Below the pieces are notes generated by a model. The model did no database searches and was not told the origin of the DNA. It saw nothing but the letters and a program-made list of their open reading frames with translations. A stretch of DNA of 64,000 bases from Clostridia bacterium (GTDB lineage: Bacteria; Bacillota; Clostridia; Oscillospirales; CAG-272). The DNA is taken from the NCBI GenBank assembly GCA_017937845.1, contig JAGBCV010000007.1, positions 1-64,000 of the forward strand. The letters run 5' to 3'. Positions 51,216 to 60,980 of the stretch are shown piece after piece. The position numbers and the translations under genes are program-made. The first letter of the stretch is position 1, and each line of letters opens with the position of its first letter.

Positions 51216-52298
51216 ATGTCGATTCAAGAATATGGTTATGAATATGATGCCGTGAAAAATGATGCATTGTTTTTAGAAACAAAAGGGAAAGCGGCCTATG
51301 AGAGGTTGTGGAACGGCTTATGTTTGCGGAGCGGCAGGGACGCCTTAAAGGTAATCGCAAGAGAATATAGGGATACTATCGTTCTACTCCCCGCACTCTC
51401 TTGCGATTCTATGATATTGCCGTTTGAAATGTATCATCATCCGATTTGTTTTTATCGCTTGACAGAAGAGTATGCCATTGATGATGACCATCTTCAAACG
51501 CTTTTGCACGCTTGTGAGGGAAATGCGATTTTCCTTTATATGGATTATTTCGGCAAAATGTCTGTATCCGATGAAATTTTGACAGAGATGCGTCAGGTGT
51601 TTCCTCGGTTGATCTTTGTTGAGGATAGAACGCACAATTTGATTTGGAAAAAGGATAGAGTATTTTCCCCAGATTATACAATCGCAAGCTTGCGTAAATG
51701 GATCAATGTTCCCGATGGGGGAATTTTCTGGACAGAGCATATGCTCCGTGATGCCGCGTTTGCGGAGGATGATACTTTCTTTTCTACAAGACTTTCCGCG
51801 CAATGTATGCGTCGAAAATTTTTTGAAACCGGCGATCTTTCCTTAAAAACGGAATATCGAAAAATCTTTTCCACAGTATCCGATATTATGGATTCTGATC
51901 CGATGCCTTCGCGTATGTCGGAATATTCCTACAGATTGGCAGTGGAAACAGATTGGAATGCAATCCGAAAGCAAAGAAGTGAAAATGCGAAGGTTTTGAC
52001 CGCAATATTATCTCAAAATCCCTTTGTAAAATGGATTCAAAATGAACCTTGCCGCAGTGATCTTTATGTGCCGTTTATGATTCCGAATCGTGATGCTGTG
52101 CAAGGACTTCTTTCCCCTTTGGGTGTTTTCAATACGATCATTTGGCCGCTTTGTGATGAACAAAAATCGGTTTGTCCGATTGCTAAATATACTGAAGAAC
52201 ATATGCTTGCCGCTCCCTGCGATCAGCGTTACAGCGTGAAGGATATGGAATACATTGGGGAAAAGATCGACAGCGCGATACGAAAGATTTGTCAATGA
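51216..52298 (+). CDS. Divergent PLP-fold aminotransferase-like protein
   Basis: 360 residues, no close family recognised. The layout suggests a fold-type I PLP enzyme distantly like DegT: a large domain with VLLPALSCDSMILPFEMYH (cf. the TSAYTYTAS segment of DegT), a VEDRTHNLIW stretch where the PLP-binding Asp would be, and SLRKWINVPDGGIFW where a lysine could hold PLP. The C-terminal part has FNTIIWPLCDEQK, similar to the end of sugar aminotransferases. It lies between the initiating transferase and an ATP-grasp gene, with short gaps. It may transfer an amino group to a sugar or be a non-catalytic relative. Moderate confidence in the fold, low in role. Confidence 0.6.
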   Translation: MSIQEYGYEYDAVKNDALFLETKGKAAYERLWNGLCLRSGRDALKVIAREYRDTIVLLPALSCDSMILPFEMYHHPICFYRLTEEYAIDDDHLQTLLHACEGNAIFLYMDYFGKMSVSDEILTEMRQVFPRLIFVEDRTHNLIWKKDRVFSPDYTIASLRKWINVPDGGIFWTEHMLRDAAFAEDDTFFSTRLSAQCMRRKFFETGDLSLKTEYRKIFSTVSDIMDSDPMPSRMSEYSYRLAVETDWNAIRKQRSENAKVLTAILSQNPFVKWIQNEPCRSDLYVPFMIPNRDAVQGLLSPLGVFNTIIWPLCDEQKSVCPIAKYTEEHMLAAPCDQRYSVKDMEYIGEKIDSAIRKICQ

Positions 52299-52314
52299 TA
52301 GGGAGTATAACGAT

Positions 52315-53508
52315 ATGAATAAGAAAATTATGATACTTGGCGCAAGTATTTTGCAGTTGCCCGCGATCAAATGTGCCAAAGAAATGGGTCTTGAGGTTAT
52401 CGCGGTGGATATGAATCCGAATGCGATCGGCTTTGAAGAAGACGTAACAAAAGAAATTATCAGTACCATTGATATTCCTGCCGTTGTAGAAGCGGCGAAA
52501 AAACATCGTGTTGACGGTGTTATGACTCTTGCAAGTGATATGCCGATGAGAACGGTCGCCGCTGTTTCCAAGGAGCTTGGACTTGTGGGTATTGCCGATG
52601 ACACTGCGCTGAAGGCGACGAACAAAGCCTGCATGAGAGAGGCTTTGCACGAATATGGTGTACCGATACCGAAATTTTTCAAGGTATCTAATAAAAAAGA
52701 ATACGATGAGGCGGTAAAACAGTTTTCTTGTACGTTTATCGTTAAGCCTGCCGATAACTCGGGTAGCAGAGGCATATTCCTTGTAGACGATCTCAGCGAT
52801 AAGAAGGGCATCTCCGAGGCTTACGAATACAGCCATAAATATTCGCGCAACGGTGACGTTGTCGTTGAGGAATATATGAGAGGTCCTGAGGTCAGCGTTG
52901 AAACGCTTACGGTAGATGGTGAATGCCATGTGATTCAGATTACGGATAAGCTGACTACAGGTGCGCCGCATTTTGTGGAAATGGGACATTCTCAACCGAC
53001 ACATCATCCAAAGCAGATCGCCGATAGAATTGCGGAGGTTGCGAAAATGGCAAACAAGGCTGTCGGAATTACCAACGGTCCTTCCCATACGGAAATCATT
53101 GTAACGGAAGAAGGTCCTAAAATCGTTGAATTGGGTGCGCGACTCGGCGGCGACTGTATTACCACACATCTTGTTCCGCTTTCTACAGGGGTCGATATGG
53201 TAAAATCCTGTATTTTAATTGCACTTGGTGAAAAGCCCGATATTGAAAAGAAATTCAATAAGGGAAGTGCGATTCGGTATTTTGCTCAAAAAGCAGGTAC
53301 CATATGCAAGATTGACGGTGTCGAAGATGCGGAAGCAATCGATGGTGTTAGACAGATCAGCTTTGTGGAAAAGGTGGGTGCTCAAATTACGGAAATCGAC
53401 AGCAGTGCGGCAAGACTTGGTTTTATTATTGCACAAAGTGACAATGCGGAAGCGGCGGTTCATGTTTGTGAAGCTGCTATGAAAAAGATCACGATTGAGA
53501 TTGAGTGA
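52315..53508 (+). CDS. ATP-grasp ligase of the carbamoyl-phosphate-synthase-like type
   Basis: A 397-residue ATP-grasp enzyme that should join a carboxylate to an amine through an acyl phosphate. Segments seen are IMILGASILQLPAIKCAKEM in the first domain, FIVKPADNSGSRGI as the ATP loop, VVVEEYMRGPEVSVETLTVD, and IVELGARLGGDCI as the metal-binding segment. They match small-molecule ATP-grasp ligases found in polysaccharide and secondary-metabolite loci. In this locus it could attach an amino acid or other acid to an amino sugar made by the neighbouring aminotransferases. The enzyme class is firm; the substrates are inference. Confidence 0.82.
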   Translation: MNKKIMILGASILQLPAIKCAKEMGLEVIAVDMNPNAIGFEEDVTKEIISTIDIPAVVEAAKKHRVDGVMTLASDMPMRTVAAVSKELGLVGIADDTALKATNKACMREALHEYGVPIPKFFKVSNKKEYDEAVKQFSCTFIVKPADNSGSRGIFLVDDLSDKKGISEAYEYSHKYSRNGDVVVEEYMRGPEVSVETLTVDGECHVIQITDKLTTGAPHFVEMGHSQPTHHPKQIADRIAEVAKMANKAVGITNGPSHTEIIVTEEGPKIVELGARLGGDCITTHLVPLSTGVDMVKSCILIALGEKPDIEKKFNKGSAIRYFAQKAGTICKIDGVEDAEAIDGVRQISFVEKVGAQITEIDSSAARLGFIIAQSDNAEAAVHVCEAAMKKITIEIE

Positions 53509-53518
53509 GGAGCTTGGT

Positions 53519-54745
53519 ATGAAGATTTTGACATTCTGTTCATATTTCGAGCCAGAAATCGCGGCGAGTATGTATTTGACGACCAATCTTTTTGAAGATG
53601 CAGCCAATGACGGCTTGGAAGTGGAGTTGTTTGCGCCTACGCCTACACGAGGTGTCGATAAAGAAACGATAGAAAAATATAACAAGATTAAATATGAAGA
53701 GCGTTGCGGAGGAAAATTGAAAATTCACCGTTTCGCGATGATGCAGGAAGGTAAGAAAACGCTTGGAAGAGCTTTTCGTTATATCCTTTTGAATTTGGCT
53801 TTTGTATGGAAGGGTCTTCGTACAAAGGCGGACGTGATGTTTATTGACAGTACACCTCCGACACAGGGCTTCATGGCGGCATTTTTGAAAAAAATGAAGC
53901 GTATTCCGATCGTATATAATTTGCAGGATATTTTCCCTGACTCTTTGGTACATACCGGTATTAGTACGGAAGATTCTCTTGCCTATAAGATCGGTCGTTG
54001 GATGGAAAAGGTTACCTATAAAAATGCGGATAAAATTATCGTCATTTCCGAGGACTTTAAAGCCAATATTATGGCAAAGGGTGTTCCGGAGGACAAAATC
54101 GTTGTCGTTTATAACTGGGTGGATGAAAGCCAGGTATATGCAGTTGACAGAAAAGACAATGTGCTTTTTGATGAATACGGTCTTGACAGAAATAAATTTT
54201 ATGTATCCTACAGCGGTAATATCGGTTTGACTCAAAATATGGAGTTGCTTGTCAATGTGGCTGAAAAAATGTCCGATTATTCCGATATTGGTTTTGTGGT
54301 TGTCGGTGACGGCGCTTATAAAGAGGAATTGGAAAAGCAGGTGAAGGAACGTGGTTTGAAAAATATTACCTTGATTCCGTTCCAGCCGTATGAAAAAATT
54401 GCAAGTGTTTTCAGTATCGGAGATGCCGGCTTGATCATTTCCAAATCCGGTGTCGGCAATAACTCTGTGCCGAGTAAAACTTGGAGCTATATGGCGGCAA
54501 AAACACCGATTCTTGCTTCCTTTGATGCGGAAAGCGAGCTTGTAAAATTTGTTAATGAAAATAATTGCGGTGTTTGTGTCCCTGCGGATGAAGAGGCAGG
54601 CTTGATGGAAGCTATTTTGGAGATGAAGCAATCTAAAGATAAGAGAAAAGAATGGGGAGAAAACGGCAGAAGTTTTATTGATGCGAATCTCTCCAGACAT
54701 ATCGGTACATCAAAGTATATTGATGTTATCAAGAATGTAAAGTGA
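53519..54745 (+). CDS. GT4-family glycosyltransferase (WbuB-like)
   Basis: 408-residue glycosyltransferase with the GT-B fold. The N-terminus MKILTFCSYFEPEIAASM, the segment DVMFIDSTPPTQGFMAAFL, YNLQDIFPDSLVHTG and the C-terminal acceptor/donor stretch GLIISKSGVGNNSVPSKTWSY split over two helices resemble WbuB/colanic-type GT4 enzymes that move L-fucosamine-like sugars. GAGGAG at 53506-53511 supports ATG 53519, only 10 bp after the ATP-grasp stop. It should add the second or a later sugar on the lipid carrier. The donor is not known. Confidence 0.86.
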   Translation: MKILTFCSYFEPEIAASMYLTTNLFEDAANDGLEVELFAPTPTRGVDKETIEKYNKIKYEERCGGKLKIHRFAMMQEGKKTLGRAFRYILLNLAFVWKGLRTKADVMFIDSTPPTQGFMAAFLKKMKRIPIVYNLQDIFPDSLVHTGISTEDSLAYKIGRWMEKVTYKNADKIIVISEDFKANIMAKGVPEDKIVVVYNWVDESQVYAVDRKDNVLFDEYGLDRNKFYVSYSGNIGLTQNMELLVNVAEKMSDYSDIGFVVVGDGAYKEELEKQVKERGLKNITLIPFQPYEKIASVFSIGDAGLIISKSGVGNNSVPSKTWSYMAAKTPILASFDAESELVKFVNENNCGVCVPADEEAGLMEAILEMKQSKDKRKEWGENGRSFIDANLSRHIGTSKYIDVIKNVK

Positions 54746-54752
54746 GGTAATT

Positions 54753-55313
54753 ATGCATATATCAAATCCATTTGCTCCGCTTATGCTGAAATTACAAAAA
54801 ATCAAATACGGAAAAGGATGTAAGTTTTACGGCCTTCCCGTAATCGTGAAAAAACGCGGAACGATTGAGATCGGAGATCGTATGACCTTGTCCTCAAGCT
54901 TCCTTGCCAATATGGTCGGTATGTATCAGCGTTCGATCATCCTTGCCAGAGATGGCGGTGTTGTAAAGATTGGTAACGATGTCGGTATGTCCGCGGTTAC
55001 GGTATATGCTTTTAAATATATTGAAATCGGTGACAACACGATTATCGGTGCCAATACTAAAATTTTTGACAGTGATTTTCATCCTGTCGATCCCGCGATT
55101 CGCTTGCAGGATACCGATGATAAAGAACATTCCGGTATGAAAGAAACTGTAATTGGTAAAAACGTGTTTATCGGTTGCAATTCCCTTATTTTAAAGGGCG
55201 TACATATCGGTGATAATTCCGTAATTGGAGCCGGTAGTGTCGTTGCCAAGGATATTCCCGCGAATTGTATCGCGGCAGGAAATCCTGCGAAGGTGATTAA
55301 ATTTTTTGAATAA
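54753..55313 (+). CDS. Hexapeptide-repeat acyltransferase
   Basis: A 186-residue left-handed beta-helix protein. Hexad repeats are visible from about residue 60 (VKIGNDVGMS, IEIGDNTIIGANTKI) to the end ([31 protein letters not shown]), closing with the family ending IAAGNPAKVIKFF. A catalytic-type His appears in FDSDFHPVDP. Such enzymes acetylate sugar or sugar-phosphate groups with acetyl-CoA. It lies 7 bp after the GT4 gene and 21 bp before a second acyltransferase. The acceptor is unknown. Confidence 0.87.
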   Translation: MHISNPFAPLMLKLQKIKYGKGCKFYGLPVIVKKRGTIEIGDRMTLSSSFLANMVGMYQRSIILARDGGVVKIGNDVGMSAVTVYAFKYIEIGDNTIIGANTKIFDSDFHPVDPAIRLQDTDDKEHSGMKETVIGKNVFIGCNSLILKGVHIGDNSVIGAGSVVAKDIPANCIAAGNPAKVIKFFE

Positions 55314-55334
55314 GAAATCGATATAGGAGAGTAT

Positions 55335-55949
55335 ATGTACAGTATTAAATTCCTGTTTTCCAAGGTGATACAGAAAATACAGATCGCTGCCGTGAAAAAT
55401 ACGAAAATGGATGATACGGCGCGTATTGCTGAAAAAGCGGTTGTATATGAAAGCACGCTTGGAAAATATTCGTATGTCGGAAGCGGAACCAGCATAACCA
55501 ATACGAAAATCGGTTCCTTTGTTTCGATTTCTTCCGATTGTGAAATTGGTATGGGCGGGCATCCTGTCAATTATGTATCCACTTCTCCCGTCTTTTATAA
55601 AGGCAGCAATTTTTTGAGAAAAAAATTCAGCGAGCTTGATTTTGATGAATATTGCGATACCGAAATCGGGCATGATGTTTGGATCGGAGCCAAATGCTGT
55701 ATCAAAAGCGGTGTGAAGATCGGAAACGGCGCGATTGTTGCGGCAGGCGCTGTCGTTACTCACGATGTTCCTGCGTATGCGATTGTCGGCGGTGTTCCTG
55801 CAAAGGTGATTCGTTATCGCTTCGATGAAGAAACAATTGAAAAATTGCAGAAAATTAAATGGTGGGAGCTTGAGGAGGATGCATTGACTCAGGTGGCACC
55901 TTTTATGAACGATATTGGTGAATTTATAAAAAAATGTGAAGAAAGGTGA
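55335..55949 (+). CDS. CatB/Vat-like hexapeptide O-acetyltransferase
   Basis: A 204-residue left-handed beta-helix transferase. Hexads are clear ([40 protein letters not shown]) and a loop with the catalytic His is present ([16 protein letters not shown]), as in CatB/Vat xenobiotic acetyltransferases and their polysaccharide relatives. The ending [20 protein letters not shown] is typical. In this locus sugar O-acetylation is far more likely than drug resistance. TAGGAGAG at 55325-55332 supports the ATG at 55335. Confidence 0.86.
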   Translation: MYSIKFLFSKVIQKIQIAAVKNTKMDDTARIAEKAVVYESTLGKYSYVGSGTSITNTKIGSFVSISSDCEIGMGGHPVNYVSTSPVFYKGSNFLRKKFSELDFDEYCDTEIGHDVWIGAKCCIKSGVKIGNGAIVAAGAVVTHDVPAYAIVGGVPAKVIRYRFDEETIEKLQKIKWWELEEDALTQVAPFMNDIGEFIKKCEER

Positions 55950-55956
55950 AAGCATA

Positions 55957-57123
55957 ATGAAAGTTGTACATCTTTGTTTGGCGAGCTTTTTTCCCGATGG
56001 TTATTCTTATCAGGAAAATATGCTGCCGAAATTTCATAAAGAGCTTGGCTATGATGTTGAGGTGATTGCTTCCTTGGTTACTTTTGACAAAGACGGAAAA
56101 AGTACCTTTTTGCCGAAAGCATCCGAATACATCAATGAATATGGAATTCCCGTTACACGACTTGAATATAAAAATCCGCGCAAGGCGTTTGAAATTTTAA
56201 GACGTTATGAGGGCTTTGAAGCAGTATTGGAAAAAGCCAAGCCAGATATTCTTTTTGTTCATGGCTGTCAATTTTTGGATATTGATGTTGTTGCGAAATA
56301 TGCGAAGAAACATTGTGATGTAAAAATTTTCGTGGATAATCATGCGGATTTTTCCAACAGCGCAACCAATTGGCTTTCCAAAAATGTATTACATAAGATG
56401 GTTTGGAAATCTTGTGCGCAAAAAATTGAACCTTATACGACTAAATTCTACGGCGTTTTGCCGGTGCGCGTAGATTTTTTGAAAAATATGTATGGCTTGC
56501 CTGCGGAGAAATGTGAGCTTCTTGTTATGGGGGCGGATGACAGTTTGGTTGAAAAAGCAGCTGCTCCCGAGGTGAAGGCGCGTATTCGTAAACAGTACGG
56601 TTTGGCAGAGGATGATTTTGTTGTCATGACCGGCGGTAAGATCGATGCCTTTAAGACACAAACGCTTCTTTTGATGGAAGCTGTTCAAAAAATCGATAAT
56701 CCTAAACTGAAGCTTGTCGTTTTTGGTTCCGTTACGCCGGAGCTAAAGGAAAAGGTAGATGCGCTTGCTGACGGTAAAAAGGTTCAGTATATCGGTTGGG
56801 TACAAGCGAAGGATTCTTATGAATATTTTGCAGCTGCTGATCTTGTCGTTTTCCCCGGCAGACATTCTGTTTTCTGGGAGCAGGTTGCGGCGCAGGGTAT
56901 TCCCATGCTTTGTAAGAAATGGGATGGTACGACACACGTTGATCTTGGCGGAAATGTTCATTTCTTAACCAAAGATAGCATGGAGGAAATCAAAGAGGAG
57001 ATTCAAAATCTTTTGGATGTTCCCGAGTCTTATGCGAAAATGAAAAAAGTTGCTGTCGAAAAAGGTATGCAGGTATTTTCTTATAAGGACATCTCCAAAC
57101 GCAGTATTGAGGTGGAAAAATGA
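55957..57123 (+). CDS. GT4-family glycosyltransferase
   Basis: 388-residue GT-B protein. The N-terminus MKVVHLCLASFFPDGYSYQE with the following MLPKFHKELGYDVEVIAS has the look of GT4 capsule enzymes, and the C-terminal half has VVMTGGKIDAFKTQTLLLMEA, YIGWVQAKDSYEYFAAADLV and VVFPGRHSVFWEQVAAQGIP, with the donor-binding E in FWEQ. ATG 55957 follows GAAAGGTGAAAG. The stop overlaps the start of the GT2 gene by 4 bp. The sugar transferred is unknown. Confidence 0.87.
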   Translation: MKVVHLCLASFFPDGYSYQENMLPKFHKELGYDVEVIASLVTFDKDGKSTFLPKASEYINEYGIPVTRLEYKNPRKAFEILRRYEGFEAVLEKAKPDILFVHGCQFLDIDVVAKYAKKHCDVKIFVDNHADFSNSATNWLSKNVLHKMVWKSCAQKIEPYTTKFYGVLPVRVDFLKNMYGLPAEKCELLVMGADDSLVEKAAAPEVKARIRKQYGLAEDDFVVMTGGKIDAFKTQTLLLMEAVQKIDNPKLKLVVFGSVTPELKEKVDALADGKKVQYIGWVQAKDSYEYFAAADLVVFPGRHSVFWEQVAAQGIPMLCKKWDGTTHVDLGGNVHFLTKDSMEEIKEEIQNLLDVPESYAKMKKVAVEKGMQVFSYKDISKRSIEVEK

Positions 57124-57926
57124 TTTATGTAATAACAGCGGTTCATAATCGTTATGCCATTACAGAAGCCTTTGTGAAAAGATTGATTGCACAGACTGAA
57201 AAAAATTGGAATCTTATCCTTGTTGATGACGGCAGTACCGATGGTACGGCGGATATGGTAAAAAGTCTTGTCCCCGAAGCAGTCATCCTCAAGGGTAACG
57301 GCAACCTATGGTGGGGCGGTGCCCTTCATGAGGCGTATAAATATGTAAAGGCTAATGTGGCCGATTCTGATTATATATTCATCTCAAATGATGATGTGGA
57401 TTTCCCCGACGATTACGTGGAGAGGGCTGTAGCCATACTTGATAAAAACCCGGATACTATCCTCACGGGTTGCGGCATAAGCAAGCAGACGGGAGAGCAG
57501 GTGGACGGAGCCGTAAATTTTGATTTTCTAAAGGGCGGTGGCACTTGCGAGCAAGGCGATGAGCGTACGGGAAATTGCGCTTCGACTAGAAGTATTTTTC
57601 TCCGCGCTTCGGATATGAAAAAAATAGGTGGATTCCACCCTGTTCTGCTTCCGCATTACGGAAGTGATTACGAATGGACGATTCGTGCTTGGCGAAAGAA
57701 AAAAATGAAGATATTATGTGTATCTTCTTTACAGTATGAAGTAAATGAAGAAACAACGGGCGATCATGCGACCAAAAACAGAACGCTCAAACAAATTTTT
57801 CAGAAGCGTTCTACCAGCAACCCCTTATACAAGGCGACTTTCTGTTTCCTTGCTTCTCCTTGGGGAAAAAAGACAGCAAGCTTTGTTTGCCAATGCTATC
57901 GTACCGTGTTTCCCAAACGAAAATAA
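57120..57926 (+). CDS. GT2-family glycosyltransferase
   Basis: 268-residue GT-A enzyme. The opening MIYVITAVHNRYAITEAFVK, then LVDDGSTDGTADMV and the metal motif SNDDVDF near 90-96 are standard GT2. GNLWWGGALHEAYKY is the stretch seen in rhamnosyl- and related transferases (NLWWxGG). A late PHYGSDYEWTIRAWRKK gives the acceptor-side acidic residues. ATGA overlap with the previous gene suggests tight coupling. Rhamnose as donor is a guess from the motif. Confidence 0.88.
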   Translation: MIYVITAVHNRYAITEAFVKRLIAQTEKNWNLILVDDGSTDGTADMVKSLVPEAVILKGNGNLWWGGALHEAYKYVKANVADSDYIFISNDDVDFPDDYVERAVAILDKNPDTILTGCGISKQTGEQVDGAVNFDFLKGGGTCEQGDERTGNCASTRSIFLRASDMKKIGGFHPVLLPHYGSDYEWTIRAWRKKKMKILCVSSLQYEVNEETTGDHATKNRTLKQIFQKRSTSNPLYKATFCFLASPWGKKTASFVCQCYRTVFPKRK

Positions 57927-57937
57927 GGTGAATAACA

Positions 57938-58519
57938 ATGATTAAAAATTTGATTATCGGCGCGTTGGAGCTTCCGACACGTGTTTACAATTGGCTGATG
58001 TTAAAATATCGTCATGTAAAATATCAGAAAAACGTGAAGATCAATGGCAAAATTCACATTTACGGACGAGGCGAGGTCATTTTAAACAGCGGTGTAAAAA
58101 TCAATTCCTGCCGCAGTGCCAATCCGATCGGCGGCGATACTTCAACGGTTTTGAATACTTGTTCAAACGGTAAGATCGTGATCGGTGAAAATACAGGAAT
58201 TTCCAATATTGCGATTGTCGCAAGAGAGTCTGTCATTATTGGTAAAAACGTGAAGATTGGCGGAAGCACCAGAATTTATGATACGGATTTTCATGCAATT
58301 CGTTATGAAGATCGTATCGATGGCGGCGATGTCAATACCGGTGTAAAGCCTGTGGAAATCAAAGACGGTGTGTTTATCGGTGCATTTACAACTGTTTTGA
58401 AGGGTGTTACCATTGGTGAGCGCAGTGTCATCGGCGCCGGCAGTGTTGTTACTAAAAATGTACCTCCGGATGAAATCTGGGCGGGAAATCCTGCTAAATT
58501 TATCAAAAAATTAAATTAA
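57938..58519 (+). CDS. Hexapeptide-repeat acyltransferase
   Basis: 193 residues, left-handed beta-helix type, the third acyltransferase of the locus. Hexads run from [20 protein letters not shown] to [20 protein letters not shown], with the ending [34 protein letters not shown] carries a His in the usual active-site loop. It is similar in length and order to the protein at 54753 but clearly different in sequence. GTGAATAACA with AAGGTG upstream gives a fair ribosome site. Likely decorates the repeat unit with acetyl groups. Confidence 0.86.
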   Translation: MIKNLIIGALELPTRVYNWLMLKYRHVKYQKNVKINGKIHIYGRGEVILNSGVKINSCRSANPIGGDTSTVLNTCSNGKIVIGENTGISNIAIVARESVIIGKNVKIGGSTRIYDTDFHAIRYEDRIDGGDVNTGVKPVEIKDGVFIGAFTTVLKGVTIGERSVIGAGSVVTKNVPPDEIWAGNPAKFIKKLN

Positions 58520-58536
58520 GAAAGGTTTGATCATTT

Positions 58537-59796
58537 ATGATGAAGTTAGCGGATGGAAAACTCTATGAAAATCATAAAGTGAATTGGTTTCACTTATTTT
58601 TATGTTTGTTTTGTATCAGCTGGTTGAACGGCGGCTTTACCGCGCAATTTGGCATTGTTAATTTCGTAATATTTTTCGGTATATTTGGCTTGTGGTTTTT
58701 GATGTCATTTTATCACAGGGCAATGCGATTGCCGTCAAGCTTGCTTTGGCTTCTTGTTTATGCATTGATGCTTTTTTTAAGTTCAGCATTTTTGGATAGT
58801 ATTTTCAATAAATATACTTATGGCGCATTTTATTTGATCGTCATGATGTGTTTTACGATATATTATAAACAAGAACAATTTAAACAAGAGCGAAAAGTGA
58901 TTTGGTTTGTTTATCTTATGGAAATCACGGTGATCGCATTGGTTACTGCTATTACTTGTATCAGGGATCCTTATGTTGCAAGAGTGATTGCCGGCGGTAT
59001 GGGAGATAATGTTTCTTCAACGAACGGATTGCTTGTCGCTAAATTTGATAATGTATATGCATTTGCGCTGTTGGTTGTCTTTTTGCTCGCGATATATTCC
59101 AAGATGATTTATAAAAAGATTTGTATCGTTATTTTGGCGGTCTTGGCGATATGTCTTTATTTCGTAAACTTCGCAACGGCACTTTTTATCACGATACTGT
59201 TTATCGCTTTAATGTTTATCTTGAAAAAACCGTCTAAGGTAGCTATTGTATCTGTGATTGCTGTAGCTTTTATTCTTATATTTAGAACGCTGATTGCCGA
59301 TTTGATGGTCTTTTTGGCGTATAATTTGAATTTGACTGACTTCTTGAGTGGTAAATTATTGGATATTGCGGCTGTTTTGACTAAACAGGATATTGCACAT
59401 GATAATACTCTTGTCATGCGTCTCGGATATTCGGCAGATGCTTTAAAAATCTTTTCAAGACATCCTATTATTGGTATCTATGGATTTACTTCTTATTTGG
59501 ACGAACGTGTTTTGCTTCGTGACCATAATGTTTGGTTTGATATGCTCGCTTATTTCGGCATTGTTAGAATAATTCCGTTTTTGGGATTCTTGGGTGCTTG
59601 GTATAAAAATAATAAGGCGATTTTTTCAAAATTTAAAGCTTCGCCAATTGCTTATGTTTTTATATTGTGGATCATTTTAGGCTTTTTGAATCCGGTTAAT
59701 AAACAATCGATTCAAGTATTTTTGTTTGTTCTTTTTCCTTTGTCCGACGTTTTGTTTACGAAAGATGAAGAGCTTGAAAACAATGTGAATTCATGA
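58537..59796 (+). CDS. Polysaccharide polymerase candidate (Wzy/O-antigen ligase-like)
   Basis: A 419-residue membrane protein with about 11-12 helices (WFHLFLCLFCISWLNGGFTA, FVIFFGIFGLWFLMSFYH, then several more). A large outside loop near 260-340 with HDNTLVMRLGYSADALKIFS and HPIIGIYGFTSYLDE, including an RDHNVWFD segment, is the pattern of Wzy/WaaL proteins, which join repeat units on the outer face of the membrane. Sequence is poorly conserved in the family, so the call rests on topology and position inside the locus. Two adjacent ATG codons mark the start after AAAGG. Confidence 0.72.
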   Translation: MMKLADGKLYENHKVNWFHLFLCLFCISWLNGGFTAQFGIVNFVIFFGIFGLWFLMSFYHRAMRLPSSLLWLLVYALMLFLSSAFLDSIFNKYTYGAFYLIVMMCFTIYYKQEQFKQERKVIWFVYLMEITVIALVTAITCIRDPYVARVIAGGMGDNVSSTNGLLVAKFDNVYAFALLVVFLLAIYSKMIYKKICIVILAVLAICLYFVNFATALFITILFIALMFILKKPSKVAIVSVIAVAFILIFRTLIADLMVFLAYNLNLTDFLSGKLLDIAAVLTKQDIAHDNTLVMRLGYSADALKIFSRHPIIGIYGFTSYLDERVLLRDHNVWFDMLAYFGIVRIIPFLGFLGAWYKNNKAIFSKFKASPIAYVFILWIILGFLNPVNKQSIQVFLFVLFPLSDVLFTKDEELENNVNS

Positions 59797-59818
59797 CTTT
59801 AAGAAAGGGTATTGTTAT

Positions 59819-60967
59819 ATGAAAAAGCTGGTGATCATTCATCACGTTGCCAATGTGGGCGGGGGAACTATCAGCTTGGTTGATATGTGCAAAATGCTTT
59901 GCAGCACATATGAGGTCGTCGTTTTGATCCCCAACAGAAATCCGGAAGCATTGACAGAGATGCTTTCTCAATATGCGACGGTCAAATATTATTCGGGTGT
60001 GATGCCGCAAATTGCATACTATAGCGGTTCCAATACGATTTCCTTTGGCTTTTTGAAAACCCTTTTGGGAAAGAAAAAGGATATTGCAGAATTGGTTGAC
60101 CTTATCACCAAAGAAAATCCTGATATTTTATTGGCTAATTCCATTGTGCAATGCGTGATGGGAAAGCATTTGAAAAATATACCCGCGAAAAAATTTATCT
60201 ATATTCGCGAAACCTTTAAGGAAACAAAAATTTCTGACTATATCATTGATTTGATCAATCAATATTTCGATGGTGTATTTTGTATTTCTCCTTATGAGAA
60301 AGAATATGCAAAATTTAAGATTCCTTGTGAGGTCGTTGCGGATTGTTTTGTTCCGTATAAGAAAAATACTTCATCCTTTGATTTGAATCCGAATAAGTTC
60401 AATGTCTTATTTATGGGGGGGATTTCTGAAATCAAGGGTTTGAGCGTATTATTGGATTCTGTAGCTTATACAAAATCCGAAAACGTCAATTATGTCATCT
60501 GCGGTAATCTTTCTTATATAGGAAATAGTTTTAAAAATCGGATATTGCATGGTTCTCTCGTAAAAAGAGATGAACGTATGAAAGCAATTATTGAAGGCAA
60601 CCCGGAAAAAATGAAGCTGATGGGTTTTGTTTCGGATACGGAAAGTTTGATTCGTCAATGTGATGTGATGGTATTTCCTTCCACTGTGCCTCATCAAGCA
60701 CGTCCTGCTATTGAAGCAGGTTTTTCTCACAAGCCGGTCATTATGTCAGGCTTTAAACAGACGGAATGTTTTTATCAACATAATTATAATTGCTTGACAT
60801 TTAAGCCCAATGATCCTGTAGATTTGGCAAAACAGATCGATGCATTGGCATCGGATGAAGCTTTGGCAAAACGAATCGGTGAAACCAACTATCAAACGTG
60901 TCAAGAACAACATAATTTTGAATTGGAACAGAAAAAAATGTTGGATTTCTTGTCCAAACATACATAA
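59819..60967 (+). CDS. GT4-like glycosyltransferase
   Basis: 382-residue GT-B protein. N-terminal VIIHHVANVGGGTISLVDMC and PDILLANSIVQCVMGKHL fit GT4, as does the C-terminal NVLFMGGISEIKGLSVLLDS and VMVFPSTVPHQARPAIEAGF with the donor-site Glu in PAIEAGF. It is the third GT4 of the locus. AGAAAGGG at 59802-59809 supports ATG 59819. Donor and acceptor are unknown. Confidence 0.86.
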   Translation: MKKLVIIHHVANVGGGTISLVDMCKMLCSTYEVVVLIPNRNPEALTEMLSQYATVKYYSGVMPQIAYYSGSNTISFGFLKTLLGKKKDIAELVDLITKENPDILLANSIVQCVMGKHLKNIPAKKFIYIRETFKETKISDYIIDLINQYFDGVFCISPYEKEYAKFKIPCEVVADCFVPYKKNTSSFDLNPNKFNVLFMGGISEIKGLSVLLDSVAYTKSENVNYVICGNLSYIGNSFKNRILHGSLVKRDERMKAIIEGNPEKMKLMGFVSDTESLIRQCDVMVFPSTVPHQARPAIEAGFSHKPVIMSGFKQTECFYQHNYNCLTFKPNDPVDLAKQIDALASDEALAKRIGETNYQTCQEQHNFELEQKKMLDFLSKHT

Positions 60968-60980
60968 ATAGGAGATGGAT

